A stretch of 64,000 nucleotides of DNA, from positions 1,674,001 to 1,738,000 of the forward strand of contig NZ_NRGW01000001.1 in the NCBI RefSeq assembly GCF_002332255.1. The letters run 5' to 3'. This DNA comes from Halomonas sp. JB37. GTDB taxonomy: Bacteria; Pseudomonadota; Gammaproteobacteria; Pseudomonadales; Halomonadaceae. Made by a program: the position numbers and the translations under genes. The stretch's first letter is position 1, and each line of letters begins with the position of its first letter. This document shows, one piece after another, positions 47,104 through 57,293 of the stretch. Below the pieces are notes generated by a model. That model did no database searches. It was given only the letters and a program-made list of their open reading frames with translations, and was not told where the DNA came from.

Positions 47104-48543
47104 ATGAGTGAGCAAGCAAGTGATCAAGAGGGCGTGCATTTCAAACGCAGCATGCAGACGCGCCATTTGGTGATGCTCTCTTTGGGGGGTGTGATTGGCA
47201 CCGGGCTATTTTTAAGTTCTGGTTATACCGTGCAGCAGGCAGGGCCTATCGGTGCGGTATTGGCCTACTTGGTGGGCGGTATTATTGCGTGGCTGGTGAT
47301 GATGTGCCTCGGCGAACTGGCCGTGCATATGCCGGAGTCGGGGGCTTTCAGCGCCCATGCCAGCCGTTATATCGGCCCCGGCACCGGCTATATGGTGGCT
47401 TGGATGTACTGGCTCACCTGGACGGTGGCGTTGGGGTCAGAGTTTACCGCCGCGGCGGTTTTTATGGGGCGCTGGTTTCCCGATATCCCCGGCTGGTACT
47501 GGAGTGGCCTATTTGCGGCGATAGTCTTTGGCGTCAATGCGTTTACCACTCGCTTCTTTGCCGAGTCTGAATTCTGGCTCTCATTGATCAAAGTGATTGC
47601 AGTAGTGGTATTTGTATTGGTGGGCGCGATAGCGATTATTGGCTGGGTGCCGCTGCATAATGAGGCGGGTGTTGAGGTTGCCTCGCCGGGTCTCTCTGCA
47701 CTATGGGGAGAAGGCGCCATGCCGCCCAGCTTGCTGGCCATTGGCACCACCTTGCTAGCGGTGATGTTTGCCTTTTCCGGCACCGAACTAATTGGGATTG
47801 CCGCCGGGGAAACCGTCGACCCGGCTCGGAATGTGCCCAAAGCCATTCGCGCGACCCTATGGCGATTGATCCTGTTTTTCGTGGGCACCATCGTCGTGAT
47901 TGCAGCGCTATTACCTCAGGATCAGGCTGGGCTCAGTCAAAGCCCTTTTGTGGCCGTCTTTCAGCGGCTCGGCGTGCCGGGCGCAGCCGATATTATGAAT
48001 TTTGTGATCATTACCGCGCTGCTGTCAGCGGCCAATTCCGGGCTTTATGCCTCCTCACGCATGCTATGGACGCTCTCGGATCAAGGCACCTTGCCAAAAT
48101 CGTTGAGCCGACTCAATAAGCGCGGTATTCCGATGAATGCCGTATTACTCAGCATGGTCGGTGGCCTGGGGGCGCTGTTTTCCAGCATTTATGCCGCTGA
48201 GAGCGTTTATCTGGTGTTAGTTTCGATTTCCGGTTTGGCCGTGGTGATAGTGTGGATGGCCATTGCCCTTAGCCAGTTTAATTTCCGCCGCCATTACCTG
48301 CGTGAAGGCGGGCGGCTGGAAGATTTGTTGTATCGCACGCCGTTCTACCCCTGGGTGCCGCTAATCGCATTTGCAGCCTGTTTGGCAGCATGTGTTGGCA
48401 TCGCCTTTGACCCACAGCAGCGCGTGGCGCTCTATTTCGGTGTGCCCTTTATTGCCCTGTGCTATCTGGTGCATTTTGTGCGCCACCGTGGAGCTGCTGA
48501 TCGTTCCGCAACGTCAAACAGCGCTGTGAAGTCACGCCCTTAA
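47104..48543 (+). CDS. mmuP: S-methylmethionine permease-like amino acid transporter (APC family)
   Basis: A 479-residue inner-membrane permease with about 12 hydrophobic segments. It opens [20 protein letters not shown], the APC amino-acid permease signature, with [14 protein letters not shown] and [15 protein letters not shown] later. Pairing with mmuM 12 bases downstream suggests that it imports S-methylmethionine, as in E. coli mmuPM. By sequence alone it could also be another amino-acid permease. Confidence 0.88.
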   Translation: MSEQASDQEGVHFKRSMQTRHLVMLSLGGVIGTGLFLSSGYTVQQAGPIGAVLAYLVGGIIAWLVMMCLGELAVHMPESGAFSAHASRYIGPGTGYMVAWMYWLTWTVALGSEFTAAAVFMGRWFPDIPGWYWSGLFAAIVFGVNAFTTRFFAESEFWLSLIKVIAVVVFVLVGAIAIIGWVPLHNEAGVEVASPGLSALWGEGAMPPSLLAIGTTLLAVMFAFSGTELIGIAAGETVDPARNVPKAIRATLWRLILFFVGTIVVIAALLPQDQAGLSQSPFVAVFQRLGVPGAADIMNFVIITALLSAANSGLYASSRMLWTLSDQGTLPKSLSRLNKRGIPMNAVLLSMVGGLGALFSSIYAAESVYLVLVSISGLAVVIVWMAIALSQFNFRRHYLREGGRLEDLLYRTPFYPWVPLIAFAACLAACVGIAFDPQQRVALYFGVPFIALCYLVHFVRHRGAADRSATSNSAVKSRP

Positions 48544-48555
48544 GGAAACGTCCCT

Positions 48556-49515
48556 ATGAGTGAATTGAATCCGATCAACGCCCTGTTGGCAGAAGTGCCC
48601 TTTATGGTCATCGACGGTGCCTTGGCCACTGAGCTGGAAGCGCTAGGCTGTGATTTAAATGACACGCTCTGGTCAGCGCGCTTGCTGGCCCAGGCTCCGG
48701 AGAAAATCCGTCAGGTTCATCAGGCGTATTTTGAAGCCGGGGCCGACTGTGCCATCACTGCCAGCTATCAGGCCACAGTGCCTGGTTTTATGCAGGCGGG
48801 GATGACGGCAGAGGCGGCGCGGGCGTTGATTCAGCTATCGGTCACGCTGGCGCAAGAAGCGCGAGATGCGGTCTGGCAACCCGGTCAAACTGACCGGCCC
48901 AAGCCATTGGTAGCCGCATCCGTGGGCCCGTATGGCGCCTATCTAGCCGACGGCAGTGAATATCGAGGCGGCTATGACCTAAATCGCGCCGAGCTGGTTG
49001 CGTTTCACCGTGAGCGTTTTACGCTGCTGTTAGACGCGGGCGCTGATCTACTGGCTGCTGAAACCTTGCCTTCCCTGGAAGAGGCGCTGGCCATTACCGA
49101 TTTGCTCGCCGAGCACCCCGGCGCGCAGGCCTGGATCACCTTCTCAGCGAAGGATGGCCACCACATCAGCGACGGAACGCCAATAGCCGAGTGTGCGGCC
49201 GCCCTGGCCAACTGCCCCGGCGTGGCGGCCATCGGTGTGAACTGCACTGCGCTGGCCCACATCGAATCGCTGATTCAAGAAATCCGCCGTGCGTGTGATC
49301 TGCCGATATTGGTGTATCCCAACTCGGGGGAAGCGTACGACGCGGTGACTAAAACCTGGCACGCCGCCGCCTGCGAGCATGCCTCAAGCGGGCCTTCTGG
49401 TTTGGCGCAAGGGATTGAGCAGTGGCTAGCCGCAGGCGCGTCAGCCATTGGCGGTTGCTGCCGAACAGCGCCAAGCGATATTCAAGCGCTGGCGCAGTGG
49501 CGACGGTTGCGCTAG
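48556..49515 (+). CDS. mmuM: Homocysteine S-methyltransferase
   Basis: Transfers a methyl group from S-methylmethionine (or SAM) to homocysteine, yielding methionine. The 319-residue TIM barrel has the zinc cysteines in IGVNCTALAHIE and IGGCCRTAPSDIQ, and the start VIDGALATELEALGCDLNDTLW is typical. It is co-transcribed with the permease; the carboxylesterase gene begins 31 bases later. Confidence 0.93.
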   Translation: MSELNPINALLAEVPFMVIDGALATELEALGCDLNDTLWSARLLAQAPEKIRQVHQAYFEAGADCAITASYQATVPGFMQAGMTAEAARALIQLSVTLAQEARDAVWQPGQTDRPKPLVAASVGPYGAYLADGSEYRGGYDLNRAELVAFHRERFTLLLDAGADLLAAETLPSLEEALAITDLLAEHPGAQAWITFSAKDGHHISDGTPIAECAAALANCPGVAAIGVNCTALAHIESLIQEIRRACDLPILVYPNSGEAYDAVTKTWHAAACEHASSGPSGLAQGIEQWLAAGASAIGGCCRTAPSDIQALAQWRRLR

Positions 49516-49546
49516 CTTATTTCATGCTAGAAACCTAAGGAGCGGT

Positions 49547-50914
49547 ATGCGCCACGCTGAGCTAAACGACCACGACACGTCAAACGACCACGATGTGCCA
49601 CGCTTTACCACCCCCGCCGGTGAGATCATCGGCTGGCGGGACCGCGGCGTTATCCGCGCCTCGGGCATTCGCTATGCCCGTACCCAGCGCTTTTGTCCGC
49701 CGGTAGATGAGCCGTCATCAACTACGCCCATCCTGGCCACCGAGTGGTCGCCTTGCTCGCCGCAAAACATCATTCCCGAGCTAAACGCTGCGCTGGGGAT
49801 TAGCGCCCAGGCGTTCTCCTCCTGCGAAGGCGAGCTGCATTTGTCGGTCACTTTGCCGGAAAACCCCTCGGCAACGCCGCGCCCCGTGATGGTCTGGATA
49901 CACGGTGGTTCGTACGTGTTTGGCGCCGGGGATCTCTCAGTGTTCGACGTACGCCCACTGGCGCTTGAGCAGGACGTGATTGTGGTCGCGGTAACCTACC
50001 GGCTTGGCTTGTTAGGCTTTCTAGGTGGCTACGCCAATAGGCCCGCCAATTTAGGCCTGCTCGATATGATCTCGGCCCTGCGCTGGGTGAACACCAATAT
50101 CGCGGCCATGGGGGGCGACCCCGCCAATGTCACCCTGTTTGGACAGTCCGCCGGGGGCGATGCGGCGGCGCATCTGATGATTGCCGAAGGCACCGAGGGG
50201 CTATTTCAGCGTGCCATTATTCAGAGTGCGCCGCTGGGCATTAGCCGTGGCCGGGCAAAAATGAATGCCAAGATGAGCCAAAAGGCGGCCGAGGTAAAAG
50301 ATGATGCACCGCTTGAGGAGCTTTTGCGCGTGCAAACCCAAGTGGCGGAATCTGCCCGAGGCTTTGGGCTTAAAGCGGCCATGCCGTTTGGCACCCAGTA
50401 CGGCCACTACCCGCTGCCTATTGAGGCCGAGGCTGATGCAGCCTGGCGTCGTGCGGCCGCAAAGATTGACCTGTTTATGGGCTATACCGCGGAAGAGAGC
50501 GCGCTGTTTTTAGTCATGTCGCCGGGCCTGACGCGGCTGCGTAATACGCCCTTGGTGGGGGAGGCGCTCTGCAAAGCGATGGTGGCCGTCACCACACGTC
50601 AGGTTTACATACGCGATGCGCACAAATTTGCCCGCCGCCATACGCAGGCGGGTGGGCACGCTTACCTGTATCGGCTGGACTGGTGCAAGGGCCGCTACCC
50701 GTTTGGCGCCGCCCACACGATCGACCTGCCGCTGCTACTGGGCGAGCCATCCAGCTGGCAACATGCCGATTTGGTAAAAGGCGTGGACGAGGCCACCTTG
50801 TTGGAACACGGCCAACGCATGCGCGCCCTATGGGCTGACTTCGCGCGTACCGGACAGCTGCCGGCCACCGGCCATATTGAGCCGCAGGTGCTTGAGTGGT
50901 GGAAGGTGAGCTAG
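49547..50914 (+). CDS. Type B carboxylesterase
   Basis: A 455-residue alpha/beta hydrolase of the carboxylesterase/para-nitrobenzyl esterase family. The oxyanion segment is VMVWIHGGSYVFGAG and the nucleophile elbow GQSAGGDAAAHL. The catalytic His is probably in GAAHTIDLPLLLGEP, and the acid in a TAEESALFL-like region. The chain is shorter than typical members (about 500 residues) and lacks a signal peptide. I start at the ATG at 49547 with AAGGAG upstream. It appears to be the third gene of the mmuPM operon, so a role in processing an ester in that pathway is possible but unproven. Confidence 0.9.
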   Translation: MRHAELNDHDTSNDHDVPRFTTPAGEIIGWRDRGVIRASGIRYARTQRFCPPVDEPSSTTPILATEWSPCSPQNIIPELNAALGISAQAFSSCEGELHLSVTLPENPSATPRPVMVWIHGGSYVFGAGDLSVFDVRPLALEQDVIVVAVTYRLGLLGFLGGYANRPANLGLLDMISALRWVNTNIAAMGGDPANVTLFGQSAGGDAAAHLMIAEGTEGLFQRAIIQSAPLGISRGRAKMNAKMSQKAAEVKDDAPLEELLRVQTQVAESARGFGLKAAMPFGTQYGHYPLPIEAEADAAWRRAAAKIDLFMGYTAEESALFLVMSPGLTRLRNTPLVGEALCKAMVAVTTRQVYIRDAHKFARRHTQAGGHAYLYRLDWCKGRYPFGAAHTIDLPLLLGEPSSWQHADLVKGVDEATLLEHGQRMRALWADFARTGQLPATGHIEPQVLEWWKVS

Positions 50915-51130
50915 CGCTAGCTCATCTTGGGAAGCTGCGAGCCGTTTACTGTGTCAACGTGCGGCCGTGAGAGCGCTGGCCCTCGCTTTCTTAAGAGAAG
51001 ATGCGAAGCCAGAATGTTCTCCCGGTCAGCTTCCTCAAAGGGCTGGCTTTAATTCCCCTGACCCTCATTCGCCAAGGTCACACAGGCTCGGTATCATAAG
51101 GAGCCAACCAAGCCACAGCAGCCTTTGTTT

Positions 51131-51466
51131 ATGTCATGCCCACCTTGCCCAAACTGCCAATCTCAATTTGTCTATCAAGATCAAAGCCTGTTCATCTGCC
51201 CGGAGTGTGCCCACGAATGGAACCCCTCTGAAGCTGAAGCGGAAGATGCCGTAACGGTAAAAGATGCCAACGGAACGCTGTTGGCGGAAGGTGATAAGGT
51301 AACGATGATTAAAGACCTCAAGGTTAAAGGCAGCTCGCTGGTACTCAAGGTAGGCACCAAAGCCGTTATCAAGCGGCTCAAAGAGGGCAAGGATCACCAG
51401 CTGGACTGCAAGGTCGATGGTGTGGGTGACATGATGGTGACCGCCCATTTTGTGAAAAAGGCCTGA
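51131..51466 (+). CDS. yjdM: PhnA/YjdM zinc-ribbon protein
   Basis: A 111-residue protein of the PhnA (YjdM) family: the N-terminal zinc ribbon has [10 protein letters not shown] and CPECAHEW, and the C-terminal domain reads [20 protein letters not shown] with [15 protein letters not shown]. Despite the PhnA name, phosphonoacetate hydrolase activity is not established for this family. The ATG at 51131 is preferred to the TTG two codons upstream; no strong Shine-Dalgarno is seen. Confidence 0.92.
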   Translation: MSCPPCPNCQSQFVYQDQSLFICPECAHEWNPSEAEAEDAVTVKDANGTLLAEGDKVTMIKDLKVKGSSLVLKVGTKAVIKRLKEGKDHQLDCKVDGVGDMMVTAHFVKKA

Positions 51467-51527
51467 ACTGTTAGCCCAACGCGATAGCATCGTTCTTATA
51501 CAGGCTAAAAAAAGGATTACCTACTCG

Positions 51528-52541
51528 ATGAAAGCATTTCAAATTGGCGAACAACACAGCACCAACATCTTAAGTGCCACCACACGACCAGAACCTATCG
51601 CAGGTCCTGGAGAAGCCATCATTGCGCCACGATTAGTCAGCCTAATCAGCCGAGACATACAAATACTCACCGGCACATACGGCCCATTACAAGACCCTAA
51701 GCGTGTGCCTGGCACAGAAGGCGTGGGCGATGTGGTTGCCGTTGGCGAAGGCGTAACAGAGATCAGCGTGGGCGACCGCGTGGTGTGTGGTCACTTTGCT
51801 AACTGGCGCGAAGGCCCTTTCAGTGCCAATATTTTCTCCCACGACATTGGCATCACCCACGACGGCTGGCTAGCTGAAAAAATCCTGCTGCCTGCAGCGT
51901 CACTCATTCGCTTACCTGACAACATCCCAGATCAAGACGCAGCGGTTCTCGCATCCGCAGGGCTAACCGCTTGGAACGCACTGGTAGAAACCTCCAACAT
52001 AAACGCGGGCGACCTCGTCCTTTGCCTTGGCACTGGCGGCGTGTCTTTAGCGGCGCTAAAAGTGGCGAAAATGCATGGTGCACGAGTAGCGATCACCTCA
52101 TCAAGCGACGAGAAACTCAGCGTTGCTCGTGAACTGGGGGCCGACATCACCATCAACTACAAACAATACCCAGATTGGCCTGCCGAGCTAATGAAGCAAA
52201 CCAACAACCAAGGCGCCGACATCATCGTCGAAACCGGCGGGCAAGACACCCTAGGCCATTCCGTTGCCGCGGCGGCCGTTAATGGTCGAATCGTTATCAT
52301 CGGCGTTACCCCAGGACAGAACTCACCAATCCCCAACTACATCAGCTTCATCACCAAAAACATCACCATCAAAGGCATCGCCAACGGCAGTCGCGCCATG
52401 TTCGTCAGCTACATCAACGCACTGGCAGCAAACGACAGCACCGCCCTCATCAGCAAAACCTTTGACTTTGACGACGCCCCAGAAGCCTACCGCTTCCAAG
52501 CTGCCGCCAAACACATAGGCAAAGTACTGATCAAATTCTAA
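51528..52541 (+). CDS. Zinc-less MDR alcohol dehydrogenase/quinone oxidoreductase family protein
   Basis: A 337-residue medium-chain dehydrogenase with the N-terminal GroES-like fold (VPGTEGVGDVVAVGEGVTEI) and the cofactor motif LCLGTGGVSLAALKVAKMHG. The cysteine quartet of the structural zinc is missing, and the position of the first catalytic-zinc ligand reads LISRDIQIL, so it is a zinc-less type, likely NADP(H)-dependent. Codon choice is heavier in A-ending and C-ending codons (CAA, AAC, ATC) than in the flanking genes, hinting at recent acquisition. It appears to be transcribed alone. Confidence 0.87.
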   Translation: MKAFQIGEQHSTNILSATTRPEPIAGPGEAIIAPRLVSLISRDIQILTGTYGPLQDPKRVPGTEGVGDVVAVGEGVTEISVGDRVVCGHFANWREGPFSANIFSHDIGITHDGWLAEKILLPAASLIRLPDNIPDQDAAVLASAGLTAWNALVETSNINAGDLVLCLGTGGVSLAALKVAKMHGARVAITSSSDEKLSVARELGADITINYKQYPDWPAELMKQTNNQGADIIVETGGQDTLGHSVAAAAVNGRIVIIGVTPGQNSPIPNYISFITKNITIKGIANGSRAMFVSYINALAANDSTALISKTFDFDDAPEAYRFQAAAKHIGKVLIKF

Positions 52542-52730
52542 TATTGCGCTAACAAGTTTCAACAACAACAAAAAGAAGCTGCTGCGGGATTTTTTCTATG
52601 GGTCATTGAGTTAGCTTTTTTATTTACGACATCAACCAGATCAAATTGACGTTCTCGCCGTCCTACACGCATCTATGAACCGACTGTAAAGCGAATAGGA
52701 CAACGCTATAGCGTAGTGTCAGCACCCATC

Positions 52731-53621
52731 TCAAGACGCAGTCAGCTGAGGCTCATCTACTACCGCGTCACGCACCGTTTCAGCGAAGCTTGCCAGGGCG
52801 GGTGTCCAGGTCTCCGGGTCGGGGGCGACAAAATAGGTATCGATATTGGCGATGGACGCGGGCAGTTTCAGGGTGTGAATTGCGAACCGGTGTTGGTGGG
52901 CTTCAACCGTCCCACGGGGCAGCACCGTGTAACCCATTCCCGCCGCGACACAGCCAAGCATCGCGTCCAATGACCCGAACTCAAATATCCGCCCCGCATT
53001 AACGCCATGGGAGGCCAGCAATAGCTCGATACGCTGGCGGTAGCTACACCCCTGACGAAATGCCATAAAGGCAGAGGTCAGCAGCGCTTGTGAAGAGGGC
53101 ATCGTCGACATCGGCGTTGAGCCGACCAGCACAAGCTGCTCGCTGAACGCTTTGAGTAAGTGATAGCGACTATGCTCAAGCCGCCCGGCCACGAACACAC
53201 AGTCCACCTGCCCGTTTAGCAACAACTCGACCAATTCTGCCGTTGGCCCGGTCTTTAGCTGGATATCAACGTCAGGCTGCGCTGCGTGGTACGCCGCCAG
53301 TATCGGCGGCAGGCGCAGGGCGGTCGTGGTCTCCATGGCGCCTATCCGCAATCGGCCACAGGCTTTTTCCGGGCCCTTAAACAGCGAAACCGCGTCATCG
53401 TGGGCCGTCAGTATGCGCTCGGCGTACTCCACCAGCGCCAAGCCCGCATTCGTAGGCCGCACTCGCCCCGCACGCTGAATAAGCTGTACGCCTAACTCCT
53501 CCTCAAGTTTTTTGATGTGGGCTGTCACGTTAGATTGCACCGTGTGCAGCTGATTAGCCGCCGCCACGAAGCTGCCTGTTTCAGCCACTGCCATAAACAG
53601 CCGCAGCGATTTAAGTTGCAT
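52731..53621 (-). CDS. LysR-family regulator
   Basis: A 296-residue LysR regulator: helix-turn-helix at residues 1-60 (LFMAVAETGSFVAAANQLHT, then VQSNVTAHIKKLEEELGVQL) and a C-terminal effector domain with the YRQRIELLLASHGVNAGRI segment. It is divergent from the MFS/GST pair with 162 bases between start codons, the usual arrangement for a regulator of that pair. Confidence 0.92.
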   Translation of the reverse strand: MQLKSLRLFMAVAETGSFVAAANQLHTVQSNVTAHIKKLEEELGVQLIQRAGRVRPTNAGLALVEYAERILTAHDDAVSLFKGPEKACGRLRIGAMETTTALRLPPILAAYHAAQPDVDIQLKTGPTAELVELLLNGQVDCVFVAGRLEHSRYHLLKAFSEQLVLVGSTPMSTMPSSQALLTSAFMAFRQGCSYRQRIELLLASHGVNAGRIFEFGSLDAMLGCVAAGMGYTVLPRGTVEAHQHRFAIHTLKLPASIANIDTYFVAPDPETWTPALASFAETVRDAVVDEPQLTAS

Positions 53622-53783
53622 GGCCTACCTCCCCGTCGATAATCGTCAAGCTATGACTATCTCAAAATAAGATAGCAGTGATCAATTATAATCGTTTTTA
53701 GAAAACGCGCCTGCGCGGGTAGTCTGTACCTACACAACCGAGCTGACGACTTTGCCCGAATGGCGGCACGCGAAGGACACGAC

Positions 53784-55022
53784 ATGATCAACAGAAAAGA
53801 CTGGCCCGCCCTGATGATCGGGGTAATGGCAACCTTGGCGGGAATTGGCATTGCGCGTTTTGCCTACACACCTTTATTGCCGGCGATTATTCAGGAAGGC
53901 TGGTTCACCGCCAGCCAAGGCGCCTACCTCGGGGCCGCTAACCTGCTGGGTTACTTTATCGGCGCGCTCTGCGCCCACGCCCTGAGCGAGCGTTTTTCTT
54001 CCCGCTTAGTCATCGGCGCAAGCTTCGCAGCTATCGCGCTCAGCTTTATGCTCTGCGCTGGGGCGGGTAGTTTCTTCTGGTTCTTCTTATGGCGATTAGT
54101 CTCCGGTATTGCCGGGGCCATCTTGATGGTAGTTGGCCCTTCGCTGGCGCTGGCGGCGACACCGCCTGAGAGGCGAGCCAGTGTGGGGGCAATGGTGTTT
54201 ACCGGCATTGGCCTGGGCGCACTGCTTTCGGCCTCCATCGTACCCGTACTTCTTGAGTTAAGCCTAACGGCCACTTGGGCCACGCTGGGGCTACTGTGTA
54301 TCGCAGCGGGCCTGGTAAGCGACGCTTTTTTACGACAAGGCGTGACGCCCTTAGCACCACCTTTGGCAGCTAGCCCAACGGCTAATAGCCAGAAGGGCTA
54401 TGCGGGAATAAAACTAGTGGTGTTGCTGGTTATTGGCGCTTATGCCCTGGATGCGATTGGGTTTGTGCCCCATACAGTGTTTTGGGTGGATTATCTCGCC
54501 AGGGAAAACGCCCTGGGTAATCACGCCGCTTCATTGCAGTGGGGTATCTTCGGGTTGGGCGCCTTGTGTGGGCCGTTTATGGTAGGCGCGCTGGCGCAGC
54601 GGGTGGGCTGGCAGGGAGGCTTGATGATCGCCTTTGCGGCGAAGGCCGCCGCCGTCTCGCTGCCGGTATTCTCGCTCGCACTGCTCAGCCAGTCGGTTTC
54701 CTCGTTCATGGTGGGGGCGATGATCCCCGGTATTGTGGCGCTTACCTCTGGCCGCCTTGCCGAGTTAGTCGGCCCGACCGCGCACAAGAAGCTCTGGGGG
54801 CAGGCAACCGCTGCTTTTGCTGCGGCCCAAGCCGTGGCGGGCTATAGCATGTCAGCGCTTTATGACACCTGGGGCAGCTACGCGCCGCTATTTGCTATCA
54901 GCGGCCTTATGCTAGCGGCAGGCTTTTTGCTGGTGCTAATCAGCCGTGGCGTTCAGCAGCGCCAAGCCCACTTATCTGATCAGCATTCTACAAAGCACTC
55001 TTCAAACCAAGGGAGGCAATAA
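53784..55022 (+). CDS. YbfB/YjiJ-family MFS transporter
   Basis: A 412-residue major facilitator protein with about 12 membrane segments. GIARFAYTPLLPAII and GAYLGAANLLGYFIGAL are the hallmark of the YbfB/YjiJ group, whose substrate is not known. The start at 53784 has AAGGA seven bases upstream. The stop codon overlaps the GST start by one base (TAATG), so transport and glutathione conjugation may be linked, for example in export or detoxification. Confidence 0.9.
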   Translation: MINRKDWPALMIGVMATLAGIGIARFAYTPLLPAIIQEGWFTASQGAYLGAANLLGYFIGALCAHALSERFSSRLVIGASFAAIALSFMLCAGAGSFFWFFLWRLVSGIAGAILMVVGPSLALAATPPERRASVGAMVFTGIGLGALLSASIVPVLLELSLTATWATLGLLCIAAGLVSDAFLRQGVTPLAPPLAASPTANSQKGYAGIKLVVLLVIGAYALDAIGFVPHTVFWVDYLARENALGNHAASLQWGIFGLGALCGPFMVGALAQRVGWQGGLMIAFAAKAAAVSLPVFSLALLSQSVSSFMVGAMIPGIVALTSGRLAELVGPTAHKKLWGQATAAFAAAQAVAGYSMSALYDTWGSYAPLFAISGLMLAAGFLLVLISRGVQQRQAHLSDQHSTKHSSNQGRQ

Positions 55023-55627
55023 TGGAGCTCTACCTAAACGCAACTTCGCCCTATGCGCGCCTAGTGCGCATCGTGTTAATGGAAAAAGGCTTAGCAGACG
55101 CCGTCACACTGAAGTGGTGCGACCCTTGGGCAGACGATGCTGATCTATTAAAAGCCAACCCCGCCGGGCGAATCCCCGCGCTGGTAACGGAGGAAGGCAC
55201 CACGCTAAGTGAATCACTGCTGATTGCCGTTTACCTGGATAGCGTCAGCCCCGACAAGCCAATGATTCCCCAAGACAGTTTGGGCGATGTGCTGCACTTA
55301 GCCGGGCTGGGTCAAAACCTGATGGATGCCGCGTTCACCACCGTGATTGCCAGAAAGCATTATGGCAAGGAGATTGATGAGAGCGAGCTGGGGCAACGGC
55401 GTTCTCGGGCCATTCAGAGGTTGTTGAAACAACTGAGCAGTGAGTTTGGCGAAAAACAACAGCAGGCCTCAAATATTAATCTGGGTGAAATTGCTATTGC
55501 AGTAGCGCTGGATTATCTCGCCTTCAGGCTGCCGGAGGTGAGCTGGAAAGAGGAGTACCCGCAGCTACAGGCGTGGCATGAGGGTGTGATTGCAAGAGAG
55601 AGCTTTCAGGAGACGGCATTTGTTTAG
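55022..55627 (+). CDS. Glutathione S-transferase-like protein
   Basis: A 201-residue cytosolic protein with an N-terminal thioredoxin-like domain (ELYLNATSPYARLVRIVLME, then NPAGRIPALVTEEGTTLSES, with the cis-Pro and the glutathione-contacting Glu-Ser) and a helical C-terminal domain. The Ser/Tyr near residue 8-10 is the likely thiol-activating residue. Translationally coupled to the MFS gene. It is the last normal-GC gene before the AT-rich island. Confidence 0.92.
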   Translation: MELYLNATSPYARLVRIVLMEKGLADAVTLKWCDPWADDADLLKANPAGRIPALVTEEGTTLSESLLIAVYLDSVSPDKPMIPQDSLGDVLHLAGLGQNLMDAAFTTVIARKHYGKEIDESELGQRRSRAIQRLLKQLSSEFGEKQQQASNINLGEIAIAVALDYLAFRLPEVSWKEEYPQLQAWHEGVIARESFQETAFV

Positions 55628-56204
55628 AAAGAGCACATGCCAAAGTCTTCGCTGCCTTCATCGCCTCGCTACTGGGGGGATCGTTATGGCGTCTAGCCCA
55701 TACGGATATTCCAAAAAGTACAGAACTCCGCTGGCATTTTTTGCGATTGACATAGGCTGTGGCATGATGATCGAAAGAAGTGTAAGCGGGAGAAAACGTT
55801 AAATATATAATTTCATCAGTCTAGATTTTATATAGCAGTAATGTAGGTTCAATAAGTGTAACTACTATGCTTGAATCGGTAATGAAAAATTGCTATATGA
55901 GGCTGTACAATAAAAATTACCTTTATGTAGGCTTCATTATTGCGTGTAATGCTTTGCATAGGGTGCGGCTAGATACATGGGGTTTTTCTGGTGTCAATGT
56001 TTTTTTATTTTCTTTTGGCTGACTAGTTCATTTTAGAGAAAAACTAAATTGTAAAAGTATGGATTAAAGCTAAACTTAGAAAATAATTACATGTTCTAGT
56101 GTGGTGTTGTTAGCGGTGGCTACGTGTATGGAAGAATTTTTTTATATAGCTATTTGAAAATAAAGAGTTCTAATTATAAATAATTTATAGGGTTAAGTGT
56201 TGAG
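55628..56204. other. Left boundary of an AT-rich island; no gene assigned
   Basis: Base composition falls abruptly near 55800. Between 55628 and 55800 several short frames are open, for example MASSPYGYSKKYRTPLAFF from 55686, but none looks like a family I know and none has a good ribosome site. From 55800 on the DNA is AT-rich and non-coding, with a TATAAT at 55806 and no clear -35 partner. Confidence 0.5.
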
Positions 56205-57293
56205 ATGAAGAAAAGAAATTTACACACAAAAAAATATCAAGATATTTCGTCACAAAGGGAAGAAATTAATAGGAAAAGATCTAAGCCATATATGCCGCAT
56301 TTGCCAAATAAGAAAAAGATTTTCGGACGAATAGAAATTGTTGCTCCAAGGGTTTTTTCATTATTTGGTGATAATTATTCATTTTTTTTAGATTTTATAG
56401 AAGATGTAAAAGTCAATGTGCAAGAAAATAATAAAGTGTTAATAAATTTGTCCCAGGTTGAGGATGTGAAAGTTTCAGCTTTGTTGGTATTTTATGCAAA
56501 TATAGAGCAATCGCAAAAGCAATATAATTCTAAGGCAATAATTAAAACTACAGTCTGTAAGACAAGATTTATATCAATGATATTTGAAAAGTTTGGGATA
56601 TGGAAACTTACTAATGAAGATCGTCACAGGCCTGTATATCCAAAGCAACCAGGTTTGGAATTAGAGATATGTACTGCCTCAGTAGGTATGAATAGAAATA
56701 ATGAAGACAGTAGACTACAGCTAAGAAAAGTTATTAATTATACAAAAAAATCATTAGAAAATACTACTCTAGATGATGATAATGACAGTGCTTTTGCAGC
56801 AATAACTGAATCAGTTAGTAATGTAGGACAGCACGCATATGACAACCAGTTCTTTAGTGAAGAATTTGAGGGTTACTTAAAGAATTGGTGGATTATTGTT
56901 CATAAAATAGGTGATCAGCTGTTTATTTCCGTGTATGATATGGGCGCCGGTATACCTGATACGATTAGTAATAAGCCCGGAATTCAAGCGCTTATTTCAA
57001 GTATTGCAAAGGCAGTGAATTTGCCTATCATTAGTCTAGGTGATGGATCGCGTATAAAAGCTGCAGTTGAGTATGGCACATCCCGGTTTAAAGTGGATAA
57101 TAGAGGTAAAGGTTTAAGTGAAGCTAAAGAATTTGTAGCAAATAATCCAGAAGGTGAGCTTTTAATTTATAGTGGTTTCGGCTCTTATACATTTTGTTCA
57201 ATAAACGCGGAAGAGGAAGTTGAAAATCTTCCTAAATGTTTTGCCGGGACATTAATTCAATGGAATTTGAAACTGGAAAACAGTTATGAGTGA
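56205..57293 (+). CDS. Soluble STAS-like plus GHKL (HATPase) protein
   Basis: A 362-residue cytosolic protein. Residues 1-35 are very basic. Residues 40-135 look like a STAS domain (KVLINLSQVEDVKVSALLVF). Residues 165-355 form a Bergerat-fold ATPase: N-box with Glu202 and Asn206 (AAITESVSNVGQHAY), G1 DMGAGI at 245-250, G2 NRGKG at 299-303 and a GT near residue 349. There is no phosphoacceptor His domain and no membrane segment, so it resembles anti-sigma kinases or a GHKL switch rather than a two-component sensor. The gene is about one-third GC and overlaps the next by eight bases. What it acts on is unknown. Confidence 0.85.
   Translation: MKKRNLHTKKYQDISSQREEINRKRSKPYMPHLPNKKKIFGRIEIVAPRVFSLFGDNYSFFLDFIEDVKVNVQENNKVLINLSQVEDVKVSALLVFYANIEQSQKQYNSKAIIKTTVCKTRFISMIFEKFGIWKLTNEDRHRPVYPKQPGLELEICTASVGMNRNNEDSRLQLRKVINYTKKSLENTTLDDDNDSAFAAITESVSNVGQHAYDNQFFSEEFEGYLKNWWIIVHKIGDQLFISVYDMGAGIPDTISNKPGIQALISSIAKAVNLPIISLGDGSRIKAAVEYGTSRFKVDNRGKGLSEAKEFVANNPEGELLIYSGFGSYTFCSINAEEEVENLPKCFAGTLIQWNLKLENSYE

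Noticed and set aside
55590..55802. A 70-codon frame at the left island boundary
   Set aside because: It begins inside the GST gene in another frame and shows no recognisable domain; treated as boundary sequence.
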